A stretch of DNA of 64,000 bases from Rhodococcus wratislaviensis. Its GTDB lineage: Bacteria; Actinomycetota; Actinomycetes; Mycobacteriales; Mycobacteriaceae. Under the pieces are notes generated by a model. The model made no database searches and was not told where the DNA came from. It saw only the letters and a program-made list of their open reading frames with translations. Both the position numbers and the translations under genes were made by a program. Shown one piece after another: positions 56,342 to 64,000 of the stretch (its first letter is position 1; each line of letters starts with the position of its first letter). The stretch covers positions 124,001 through 188,000 of the forward strand of contig NZ_UAUI01000026.1 of NCBI RefSeq assembly GCF_900455735.1, given 5' to 3'.

Positions 56342-57691
56342 TCACCGCGCGGGCGCGACCCTCGGCCAGCCGCCGCCCACCCGCTCGATGTGAGCGGCCA
56401 GGGCCAGGATCCGGGCCTCGCCCCCGGGCGGCGCCGCGATCTGCACGGCCAGCGGGGTGCCCGAATGCGAGTGCGTGCCGACCGGCACACTCGCCGCCGG
56501 CCACCCGACGAGATTCCACAGCGCGCTGAACGGGGCGTACCGCACGTTGGCCACGACGTTCGACAGCCACGACCGCTCGCTCCACGTCGTCGCCGCGAGC
56601 GGCGGCTGCGCGAGAGCGGGCGTGATCACGACGTCGTAGTTCTCGAAGAATGTGCGCAGCGACTCTTCGAGCCTGCCCACCTGCTCGGGACGGACGAATC
56701 GGCCCAGCGCCCTGCCCACCGCGACGTGTCTGCGGGTCCGCGGCTGCAGTTGCCGCACATCGAGCCCCTTCGCGTCGGCGGCCGTTCCCGCGGTCCAGCG
56801 GGCGAGGACGGGAAGCAGGTTGACCGGGTACGGCAACGTCGCAGGCTCGACGTCGTGGCCCGAGCCGGTCAGTTCCGTGCCCGCGCGCAGGGCCGCGTCC
56901 CGCCACTGCGGATCGACCGTGGCCAGGAACGTCGGCGACCCTGCCGCGACCGCGATCCGCAGTGGTTCCGATGCTCCGATCCGCGCGAGTTCGGGTCGGT
57001 CGGCGAGGACGGACAACATGAGGGCGGCGTCGTCGACGGTGGTGGCGATGGGCCCGTTCTCGGCCATGCCGAACCACGAGGTGGCGCCGAGTTCGGAGGG
57101 CACGACTCCCCTGCCCGGTTTGATGCCGAACACTCCGCAGTTCGCCGAGGGGATGCGGATCGAACCCAGACCGTCGGTCCCGTGGGCCAGGGGCACCATC
57201 CCCGCGGCGACGGCGGCGGCCGCTCCCCCGGACGAACCCCCGCAGGTCCGCGACGGATTCCACGGATTGCGGGTGATGTGGCCGGGCGCGTCGGTGGTTC
57301 CCCACACCGCCAGTTCGGGGAGGGTGGTCAGGCCCACGACCACCGCACCGGCCGCCCGCAGCCGCGCGACGACCGGGTGGTCGGAAACCTTCGGTTCGGC
57401 ACTGGTCGCGCCCGATCCCTCACGCATCGGCAGTCCGGCCACCGGGATGACGTCCTTGATCGCGACGGGCACTCCTGCCAGCGGAAGTGTGGACAGATCG
57501 GGTCGGCGGGAGAGGGCGAGCGCGGCGGCTCGGGCCTGTTCGGCGAGGACCGTGACGAACGCCTGAATCTTCGGTTCCCGCTCGTCGATGGCCGCGAGCG
57601 CGGCCTCGACATGCTCCATCGGGCTCGAGACGCCCGAGCGAACCTGCTCGGCGACGACGACGGCTGAGGTGAACGGGGAGTCCCCCATCAT
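56342..57691 (-). CDS. Amidase signature family hydrolase
   Basis: 449 residues with the Ser-cisSer-Lys triad: Lys79 in VAIKDVI, Ser153/154 in GGSSGGAAAA, and Ser177 in GTDGLGSIRIPS. It hydrolyses an amide; substrate unknown. Two adjacent ATGs (57691, 57688) can start it. Neighbours (ftsH, kinase) give no pathway. A GatA role is unlikely: no gatB/gatC nearby and the length is short. Confidence 0.9.
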   Translation of the reverse strand: MMGDSPFTSAVVVAEQVRSGVSSPMEHVEAALAAIDEREPKIQAFVTVLAEQARAAALALSRRPDLSTLPLAGVPVAIKDVIPVAGLPMREGSGATSAEPKVSDHPVVARLRAAGAVVVGLTTLPELAVWGTTDAPGHITRNPWNPSRTCGGSSGGAAAAVAAGMVPLAHGTDGLGSIRIPSANCGVFGIKPGRGVVPSELGATSWFGMAENGPIATTVDDAALMLSVLADRPELARIGASEPLRIAVAAGSPTFLATVDPQWRDAALRAGTELTGSGHDVEPATLPYPVNLLPVLARWTAGTAADAKGLDVRQLQPRTRRHVAVGRALGRFVRPEQVGRLEESLRTFFENYDVVITPALAQPPLAATTWSERSWLSNVVANVRYAPFSALWNLVGWPAASVPVGTHSHSGTPLAVQIAAPPGGEARILALAAHIERVGGGWPRVAPAR

Positions 57692-57852
57692 CCGAGTATA
57701 TGGCGCAGGGATGCAGTCATTTCGAGTATTCGCGCTGGATACGGTGGGTCTGCGGGGTTACCATTCGCTTGTCCCTGGATGGGACTCTTCACACCGCTCC
57801 AGACAACCTCGATGTGCCCAGAGAACCCGCCCAGTAGAACCCTCGATGTGCA

Positions 57853-59955
57853 ATGACCAGAGGAAACGGGTCGGGCAGAGACGGATCGGCCGCTGGATCG
57901 GACTCTGCCGAACGGACCGCCGGAGTCACGAACTCCGAACACGAGAGCAGCGAATCGACGGTCGCGGCCGGACCGTCGACGGTGGTTGCTGAGCAAACCG
58001 TGTCCGCACGGACGATGACCGCCGAGCAGACCGCGGCCGCCGAGCAGACTGCCGCGGCCGAGCACACCGCGGCCGCCGACCAGACCGCGGCCGCCGGTCC
58101 GACCGTGACCGCCCGGCAGCCGGACACGCTCATCACCAGGCCGCCGGGCAATGCGGCTCTCGACGATGTGGAGGTCGGTCAGCAGGTCGACGACTTCGAT
58201 CTGCTGATGGGCCTGGGCAGCGGCGCGTTCGGCCGCGTGTTCCTGGCACGGCAGCGGTCGATGCAGCGCCTCGTGGCGGTGAAGATCTCCCACGACAAGG
58301 GGAACGAGCCGCAGACCCTCGCGCAGCTCGACCACAACTACATCGTGCGCGTGTTCGACCAGCGGTTGCTCGAGGACCGCCAACTGCGCCTTCTCTACAT
58401 GCAGTACCTGCCGGGTGGCACCCTGCTGCGGGTTCTGCGCCGCGTGCGCGTCACCCCGGAACAGGACCGGACGGGCAGCCTGCTGCTGGACGTGGTCGAC
58501 GAGGAGATGCGGGAGAAGGGCGAGATCAGGCCCACCGACTCGAGTGTGCGGGACGAGATCAGTTCACTGACCTGGCCCGAGACGATCGCGTGGCTGGGGC
58601 GGCGGCTGGCGGACGCCCTCGACTACGCCGGTAAGCGCGGCGTCCTGCACCGCGACATCAAACCCGCCAACATCCTGCTGACGGCCGAGGGGGTGCCGAA
58701 GCTCGCCGATTTCAACATCAGTTTCAGCGACACCGTCACCGGAGCGTCACCGCTCGCCTACTTCGGCGGGTCCCTGGCCTACATGTCCCCCGAACAGCTC
58801 GAGGCGTGTCACCGCGGCATGCCGGGGACGGCGGCGGACCTCGACACCCGCAGCGACATCTTCGCGCTCGGCGTGATGCTGTGGGAGCTGATGTGCGGTC
58901 GGCGTCCGTTCGAGGACGAAGACGTGTCCAGCGAGTCGCTCGTCGCGCTCGAAGCGATGCTGGACCGCCGCAGCCGCGACATCGACCCGGAGTTTCTCGA
59001 CCAGTTGCCCTACGACTGTCCGCCGTCCCTGCGACGGGTACTGCTGACGTGTCTGGCACCGAAGCCGGAGGACCGGTGGTCGTCCGGTGCCGAACTGGCC
59101 CAGCAGTTCGACCTGTGCCTGAATCCCCGGGCCCGGGACCTCGTCGATCCACCGCCGAACAGTTGGCGCATGCGGCTGCGCCGCTTCGCGCTGCCGATTC
59201 TGGTGATCGGTATCGCGGTGCCGAACGCGCTCGCCGGCGCCTACAACTACCACCACAACAAGATGCTGATCATCAGCAATCTGACGCCGGAGGCGCAGCA
59301 CTCGTTCGAGGGGATCCAGTTGGTCATCAATTCGATCGCGTTCCCGTTGGGTGCGATCATGCTGCTCTACTGGTGCCGATATCCGCTGCTCGTTCCCCGG
59401 GGTCTGCGCAAGGGGAAAACGTACGACCGCCAGACGCTGGCCCGGGCCCGCACCGACACGCTGCTGCTCGGCGACCGCGTCGTGCTGGTGGTGTTCGGGT
59501 TGTGGGTCATCGCGGGCATCGCCTATCCGATTTCCCTGCAGCTCGCGGCGGGGAATGTGCCGCCGGGCGCGTACGTGCACTTCATCGCATCCCTGATCGT
59601 GTGCGGCGCCGTGTCGGTGGCGTACCCGTTCTTCGTGGTGGCGTTCTTCGCGGTGCGCTGTATCTACCCGACCCTGCTGCCGCAGGACATCGCCAGCAGC
59701 GCCGACGCCCACAAACTGCGGGGCCTCGACCGCCGGAGCACGCTGTATCTCGCGGTGGCCGCCTCGGTCCCGCTGGCCGGTGTGGCCGGGGTGACGTTCC
59801 TGTCACCCGACGAGATCACGCTGGTGATCATCGCGGTCCGCATCCTGTGCGTCGGCGGCATCTTCGCGTTCGTGGGCGTGTACTGGCTGTTCCGGCAACT
59901 GGAACAGGACCTGCGCGCGCTGGAGCTCGCCGTGTCACACGAACCCGTCCGCTGA
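57853..59955 (+). CDS. Membrane-anchored serine/threonine protein kinase with DFN loop
   Basis: 700 residues. A low-complexity N-terminus (1-100, with TAAAEQ-type repeats) precedes the kinase domain (about 113-430): P-loop GLGSGAFGRVF, Lys144 in VAVKIS, HRDIKPANIL (266-275), but DFN (286-288) instead of DFG and SPE instead of APE. An extra segment of about 40 residues (200-240) lies before helix E. After residue 445 come about six transmembrane helices, unlike the single-helix Pkn kinases with external sensor domains. ATG start; divergent from the amidase. Catalytic Asp and Lys are kept, so activity is likely. Trigger unknown. Confidence 0.9.
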   Translation: MTRGNGSGRDGSAAGSDSAERTAGVTNSEHESSESTVAAGPSTVVAEQTVSARTMTAEQTAAAEQTAAAEHTAAADQTAAAGPTVTARQPDTLITRPPGNAALDDVEVGQQVDDFDLLMGLGSGAFGRVFLARQRSMQRLVAVKISHDKGNEPQTLAQLDHNYIVRVFDQRLLEDRQLRLLYMQYLPGGTLLRVLRRVRVTPEQDRTGSLLLDVVDEEMREKGEIRPTDSSVRDEISSLTWPETIAWLGRRLADALDYAGKRGVLHRDIKPANILLTAEGVPKLADFNISFSDTVTGASPLAYFGGSLAYMSPEQLEACHRGMPGTAADLDTRSDIFALGVMLWELMCGRRPFEDEDVSSESLVALEAMLDRRSRDIDPEFLDQLPYDCPPSLRRVLLTCLAPKPEDRWSSGAELAQQFDLCLNPRARDLVDPPPNSWRMRLRRFALPILVIGIAVPNALAGAYNYHHNKMLIISNLTPEAQHSFEGIQLVINSIAFPLGAIMLLYWCRYPLLVPRGLRKGKTYDRQTLARARTDTLLLGDRVVLVVFGLWVIAGIAYPISLQLAAGNVPPGAYVHFIASLIVCGAVSVAYPFFVVAFFAVRCIYPTLLPQDIASSADAHKLRGLDRRSTLYLAVAASVPLAGVAGVTFLSPDEITLVIIAVRILCVGGIFAFVGVYWLFRQLEQDLRALELAVSHEPVR
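58017..58100 (+). repeat. Degenerate 18-bp repeats in the kinase N-terminal region
   Basis: Four to five copies of a unit like ACCGCGGCCGCCGAGCAG encode TAAAEQ, TAAAEH, TAAADQ and TAAAGP in a row. In-frame and likely length-variable. Confidence 0.75.
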
Positions 59956-59970
59956 CGAGTAGCGCGGAGA

Positions 59971-60525
59971 TCAGCCGCCGTAGACGGAAGGCTCGAGGGT
60001 CCCGATGTACGGCAGGTCGCGGTACCGCTCGGCGTAGTCGAGGCCGTACCCGACGACGAATTCGTTGGGGATGTCGAAGCCGACGTTCGCGACGTTGACG
60101 TCGACCTTGATGGCGTCGGGCTTGCGCAGCAGCGTGACGACCTCGAGCGAGGCGGGGTTGCGGCTCGACAGGTTGCGCATCAGCCAGGACAGCGTCAGAC
60201 CGGAGTCGATGATGTCCTCGACGATCAGCACGTGGCGGCCGGCGATGTCCTTGTCGAGGTCCTTGAGGATGCGCACGACGCCGGAGGACGACGTGGACGA
60301 ACCGTAGGAGCTGACGGCCATGAACTCCATCTGGGTGGGGATGGGGAGGGCCCGCGCGAAGTCGGTCATGAAAAAGATGGCGCCCTTGAGGACACCCACC
60401 AGGAGCAGATCCCCTTCCGGGGCACCCTCCGGGTAGCGCTTGGCGATCTCCTCGGCCAGTTCGACGGTACGTCGACGGATCTCGTCCTCGGAGATCAGTA
60501 CCGATGCGATGTCGCCTTCGTACAC
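59971..60525 (-). CDS. hpt: Hypoxanthine (guanine) phosphoribosyltransferase
   Basis: Purine salvage: hypoxanthine or guanine plus PRPP to IMP/GMP. 184 residues with the PRPP loop VLIVEDIIDSGLT and SSYGSSTSSSG flexible loop. GTG start 4 bp after the tilS stop; co-transcribed with tilS as in most actinomycetes. Confidence 0.97.
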   Translation of the reverse strand: MYEGDIASVLISEDEIRRRTVELAEEIAKRYPEGAPEGDLLLVGVLKGAIFFMTDFARALPIPTQMEFMAVSSYGSSTSSSGVVRILKDLDKDIAGRHVLIVEDIIDSGLTLSWLMRNLSSRNPASLEVVTLLRKPDAIKVDVNVANVGFDIPNEFVVGYGLDYAERYRDLPYIGTLEPSVYGG

Positions 60526-60529
60526 GCGA

Positions 60530-61507
60530 TCAAACCCTTCGTCGGTCGTCCAATCCGACGTTCAGCCTGCCACGTCGTCGGCGGACCACCAACCTCGCGT
60601 CCGGTGTTCCGCCCCCGATCGCCACCTGTCCCTGTCCGCGCCACCGTGCGACGAGGTCGTCCACGGCCCGCAGCTGGGTGTCTCCGAGACCGCGCGCACC
60701 GGCTGCAAGGAGCCAGCTGCGCAGCACGCGCCGGCGGACGGGCGGCGCCGACAGTGCGAGCAGGGCTGCGTCGATTTCGCCGTCCACCTCGACTTTCGCT
60801 TCGGCGTCGGCGGCCATAGCGTCGAGGACCGCCCCTTCCTCGCGCAGGTGTTCCCCGGTGCGGGCGAGGGCCCCGGCGACGCCGCCGCCCAGGACGTCCT
60901 CGAGCAGCGGCAGCACCTCGGTGCGCAGCCGCACCCGCACGAAGTCGGGTGAGGCGTTGTGCGGATCCTCGTGCGGGCCGAGTCCCAGTTCCGCGCAGGC
61001 CTGCCGGGTCACCGCGCGCCGCACGTCCAGCAGCGGTCGCCCCCACGGGCTGTCGTACGCGCTCATCCCCCAGATGGATCGACCACCCGAACCGCGCGAC
61101 AACCCCAGCAAGACCGTTTCGGCCTGGTCGTCGAGGGTGTGCCCCAACAGCACCGGGCGGGTTCCGCGCGCCGAGTCGAGGGCGCGGTAGCGGGCCTGCC
61201 GGGCAGCCGCCTCCAGCCCGCCCGACCCGGTCACGTCGACGGGAAGCACCTCGGCGGACGTGCAGCCGAGAGTCCGGGCACGGGCTGCCGCCTCGTCCGC
61301 CACGTCCGCCGAACCCGGCTGCAGCCGATGATCGACGACGAGGGCACGCACCGATCGCGCTTCGGCGGAGGCCGCCGCCGTCAGCGCCAGTGAGTCGGCG
61401 CCACCGGACAACGCGACCGCGATCTCACCGTCCGGGGCGTGCGCCACGATCCAGCGCCGCACGGCGTGACGAACCTCGAGGATCGCCGGCTCCTCGGGAA
61501 GCACCAT
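60530..61507 (-). CDS. tilS: tRNA(Ile)-lysidine synthetase
   Basis: Modifies C34 of tRNA-Ile(CAU) to lysidine so that it reads AUA. 325 residues with the PP-loop SGGADSLAL, VVDHRLQPGS and LGHTLDDQAETVLLGL. ATG at 61507; a GTG one codon earlier is possible. Lies 22 bp after the metalloprotease gene. Confidence 0.95.
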   Translation of the reverse strand: MVLPEEPAILEVRHAVRRWIVAHAPDGEIAVALSGGADSLALTAAASAEARSVRALVVDHRLQPGSADVADEAAARARTLGCTSAEVLPVDVTGSGGLEAAARQARYRALDSARGTRPVLLGHTLDDQAETVLLGLSRGSGGRSIWGMSAYDSPWGRPLLDVRRAVTRQACAELGLGPHEDPHNASPDFVRVRLRTEVLPLLEDVLGGGVAGALARTGEHLREEGAVLDAMAADAEAKVEVDGEIDAALLALSAPPVRRRVLRSWLLAAGARGLGDTQLRAVDDLVARWRGQGQVAIGGGTPDARLVVRRRRGRLNVGLDDRRRV

Positions 61508-61529
61508 CACCGGCTCAGCCCTTCTCGAA

Positions 61530-62576
61530 TCAGCCCAGCACCCGGGACACCCAGGCGTCCGGCGCATCGATCTCCGCGAGCCGGGGCAACGTGTCGGGGC
61601 CGGTCCACACGACGTTGAACCGGTCCATCCCGACCTTGTCCACGACCGCGTCGACGAACGCCTTGCCGCGCACGTACTGCGCCATCTTGGCGTCCATTCC
61701 GAGCAGCGCCCGGATGAGGCGTTGCACCGGGTTGCTCTTGCGCCGGCGCCGCTGATCGAACGCCGCCCGGATCGCGGCCACCGACGGCACGACCGCCGGA
61801 CCGACGGCGTCCATCACGTGGTCCGCATGTCCTTCGAGGAGGGTGCCGAGCACCAGCAGACGGTCGAGTGCCTCACGCTGCGGCTCGGCCTGGGTCGCGC
61901 GCAGCAGTCCGACGATGCCGCCCGGTGCGCCCGACTCGTCCGCCTCCGTGCGCCCGCGGTCGCGCAGCGCGGAGGTCAACCGGCCGACCATGTCGGTGAC
62001 GGACTCGTCCTCGGCGGACCCGAGGGTCTCCACCGACTCCTGCATGTACCCGGTGAGCCACGGTGAGGACGAGAACTGCACCCGGTGTGTCACCTCGTGG
62101 AGGCACACCCAGAGCCGGAAGTCGCTGGGCCGCACGCGCAGTGTGCGTTCGACGGACACCACGTTGGGCGCCACGAGCAGCAGGGTTCCGTTGTCGCCGG
62201 TGAACGGGTCGTACTGACCGAGGATCGCCGACGACAGGTACGCGAGCATCGCCCCGGCCTGAATGCCCGCCGGCTTGCCGACCAGCATGCCGGGAGCGGC
62301 GTCGCCGCCCGTGAGCTGCGACATCGAATGCGCGGCGGCGTGGATCCACCCGGCCCGGTCGAGGATCTGGGCGGTAGGCACCGGAAGCCCGTCGGCGAGG
62401 CCGGTGACTTCCCGGACGGGCAGTTCCGCGCGCATCGACGCGTCGGCCAGTTCCGCGACCACGGTTTCCGCCGTGTACCGCGACGTCACGGGTCCGCTGC
62501 GCGCGAGCTTCACCCCCGTCCGGGCTGCGAGTTTCCAGTCGACGGCACCGCTGAAGGCATTTCCCTCGGCGGCCAT
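61530..62576 (-). CDS. Zincin-like metalloprotease (Rv3626c type)
   Basis: 348-residue protein of the zinc-dependent metalloprotease/F420-associated hydrolase family. The metal site HEVTH lies in CLHEVTHRVQFSSSPW, with downstream LLEGHADHVMDAV supplying a Glu/His. No signal peptide. ATG at 62576 shares one base with the dacB stop. Conserved dacB-metalloprotease-tilS-hpt order. Substrate unknown. Confidence 0.88.
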   Translation of the reverse strand: MAAEGNAFSGAVDWKLAARTGVKLARSGPVTSRYTAETVVAELADASMRAELPVREVTGLADGLPVPTAQILDRAGWIHAAAHSMSQLTGGDAAPGMLVGKPAGIQAGAMLAYLSSAILGQYDPFTGDNGTLLLVAPNVVSVERTLRVRPSDFRLWVCLHEVTHRVQFSSSPWLTGYMQESVETLGSAEDESVTDMVGRLTSALRDRGRTEADESGAPGGIVGLLRATQAEPQREALDRLLVLGTLLEGHADHVMDAVGPAVVPSVAAIRAAFDQRRRRKSNPVQRLIRALLGMDAKMAQYVRGKAFVDAVVDKVGMDRFNVVWTGPDTLPRLAEIDAPDAWVSRVLG

Positions 62577-63985
62577 CACTGGCACCCGCACGTGCGGAGC
62601 GCTGCCGCCAGTGCGTCGAGTGCGGGTCGGCTGACCTCCGGCGGGCGGTCGTTGGACATCAACGCGAACGTGAGGACGCGCCCGTTCTGGTCCACCACAT
62701 AGCCGGCGAGCGCGCTGGCCGTGGACAGGGTGCCGGTTTTCGCCCGCACCCAGCCGGCGCCCGTGCGGTTCCCCGACGCGTACCGGTCCGAGAGGCTGCC
62801 CGTGGCACCGGCCACCGGCAGGTAGTCGAGCATCGGCCGCAGGGCGGGATTGCCCTCGCCCGCGGCGGCCGTCAGAACCTGGTCGAGTGTGTGGGGGGCG
62901 ATGCGGTCGTCGACGGACAACCCGCTCGCGTCGTGCAGCGTGAAACCCGACAGATCGAATCCGGCCGCGGTCAGCGTTTGGCCGATGGTCGCGACGGCGC
63001 CCGTGAACGATGCTTCCGCGCCGGCATTCATCGCAACCTCCCGCCCGATCGCTTCGGCAAGCACATTGTCCGAGTGTTCCATCATCTGCCGCAACCGGTC
63101 GCGCAGCGGCGCGGACTGCACACTCGCCACGGTAGCCGCACCGGGCGCCGCGACCCCCGACGTGACCGCCGACGGGGCGACGCCGAGCGCACCGGCGAGC
63201 GTTCGCCCGGCGTCGAGCGCGGGCGTCGAACTGCGCGGCGACTCGTCCACGAGCGGGTCGGCGCGTCCGCCGTCGATCATGATCGGTTCGGTGGGAGTGA
63301 TGAATCCGGCGCCGACGTCCGTCGGGAACCACCCCTGCGCCATCGTGTCGCCCGAGTAGATGCTCGTGTCGACCACGATGCTCGTCACCTGGATGCCCGC
63401 GTTCCGGATCTGGTCGACCAGCTGCGAGATGTGCGCCGCACCCGGGTAGTAGCCGTTCTCGCCGACCGGCTTCGCGGTGAGAGTGGGATCACCACCGGCG
63501 ACGAGGACGATCTCGCCGGGAGTCGCTCCCTGCACCACCTTCGTCGTCACGCGCCGGTCGGACGGCAGCGCCAGCAGCGCGGATCCCGCGGTGAGGACCT
63601 TGGTGGTCGACGCGGGGGTCATCGGGGTCTGCGGGTTGACGCTCCACAGGACCTGACCGGTGACCGCGTCGGCGACCGTTCCGCTGAACTTGCCGAGGTC
63701 GGGGTTGGCGGCGGCCGGACCGACCGCGGCGGCGATCCCCTGCGCCGTCGGCATCGGTGCGTCGTCCGGCACCGGCGTGACCTGCGGGGCCGCTGTGATC
63801 GGCGCAGGTTCCGGCGCGATCGTCAGTTCGCCGCGGCCCGCCGACGCGTTGTGCGCGGTCACCGCGACCACCAGAACAGCCGCCATCGCGAGCACCACGA
63901 CGACGACCGACGCGAACAGAATTCGCATGTTCCGACGGTGGCGTCCCGCCAACGAGCCCATCTTCTTCTTTCCCTGGCCCGGCAA
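62576..63985 (-). CDS. dacB: D-alanyl-D-alanine carboxypeptidase/endopeptidase (PBP4, DacB)
   Basis: Penicillin-binding protein trimming peptidoglycan. 469 residues: basic N-terminus, membrane anchor (about 21-43), then a serine-type domain with STTK (Ser126, Lys129), SDN in EHSDNVLAEA, and KTGT. The family domain insertion (about 170-300) is present. TTG at 63985 has GGAGG 5 bases upstream; an ATG at 63961 is an alternative. The gene appears complete, ending 15 bp from the window edge. Confidence 0.93.
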   Translation of the reverse strand: MPGQGKKKMGSLAGRHRRNMRILFASVVVVVLAMAAVLVVAVTAHNASAGRGELTIAPEPAPITAAPQVTPVPDDAPMPTAQGIAAAVGPAAANPDLGKFSGTVADAVTGQVLWSVNPQTPMTPASTTKVLTAGSALLALPSDRRVTTKVVQGATPGEIVLVAGGDPTLTAKPVGENGYYPGAAHISQLVDQIRNAGIQVTSIVVDTSIYSGDTMAQGWFPTDVGAGFITPTEPIMIDGGRADPLVDESPRSSTPALDAGRTLAGALGVAPSAVTSGVAAPGAATVASVQSAPLRDRLRQMMEHSDNVLAEAIGREVAMNAGAEASFTGAVATIGQTLTAAGFDLSGFTLHDASGLSVDDRIAPHTLDQVLTAAAGEGNPALRPMLDYLPVAGATGSLSDRYASGNRTGAGWVRAKTGTLSTASALAGYVVDQNGRVLTFALMSNDRPPEVSRPALDALAAALRTCGCQ

Positions 63986-64000
63986 CGCGCCTCCGTCTTC

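Overview
This window reads as chromosomal DNA of a mycolate-containing actinomycete, most likely a Rhodococcus of the jostii/opacus type. The base composition is GC-rich, GTG starts are common, and the gene set includes CarD, Lsr2, ClpC and an MhuD-type haem oxygenase. From about 15 kb to 31.5 kb and 39 kb to the end, gene order follows the conserved mycobacterial backbone: rlmB-cysS-ispF-ispD-carD / lpqE-radA-disA / canB-mutY-hydrolase-mhuD / clpC / lsr2-lysS / coaX-panD-panC / folK-folB-folP-folE-ftsH / hpt-tilS-metalloprotease-dacB. No tRNA, rRNA, insertion sequence, prophage or CRISPR array was seen.

1-15 kb is a nitrogen/amino-acid catabolic region. It holds a 5'-truncated aminobutyraldehyde-type dehydrogenase with an Lrp/AsnC regulator, an APC permease preceded by a four-fold repeat, a roughly 120 kDa glutamate dehydrogenase, a class III aminotransferase with methylmalonate/malonate-semialdehyde dehydrogenase under a divergent PucR regulator, alanine dehydrogenase, a solo PxpC-like protein, and a fatty acid desaturase preceded by a candidate operator. 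Together the aminotransferase, semialdehyde dehydrogenase, Ald and Gdh could convert beta-alanine or similar omega-amino acids to acyl-CoA, pyruvate and ammonia. Near-identical long palindromes close two of these transcription units.

15-31.5 kb holds translation and isoprenoid genes (rlmB, cysS, ispF, ispD, carD), the DNA repair genes radA and disA, an aspA-ansP-ansA operon (asparagine to aspartate to fumarate) with a divergent GntR regulator, and the canB/mutY/mhuD block.

31.5-39.3 kb is an accessory insert relative to mycobacteria. A cobalamin riboswitch precedes cbtB-cbtA (cobalt transport). A second, riboswitch-free cbtB then heads a tightly coupled four-gene operon. This encodes a three-subunit cobalt-type nitrile hydratase/thiocyanate hydrolase and a small paralogous activator-like protein. 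The catalytic subunit carries CTLCSC and has arginine where nitrile hydratases have tryptophan, which points to thiocyanate hydrolase. An OsmC protein, a WYL regulator with an adjacent palindrome, and a mycothiol-dependent-isomerase-like protein complete the insert.

39.3-64 kb, mostly on the minus strand, carries clpC, a 616-bp gap without a confident gene, a secreted lipase, lsr2, lysS, and a cysteine dioxygenase-rhodanese pair preceded by a short cysteine-rich leader frame (candidate cysteine-responsive attenuator). It continues with CoA and folate biosynthesis, ftsH, an amidase, an unusual membrane-anchored Ser/Thr kinase (DFN instead of DFG), hpt, tilS, a zincin metalloprotease and dacB.
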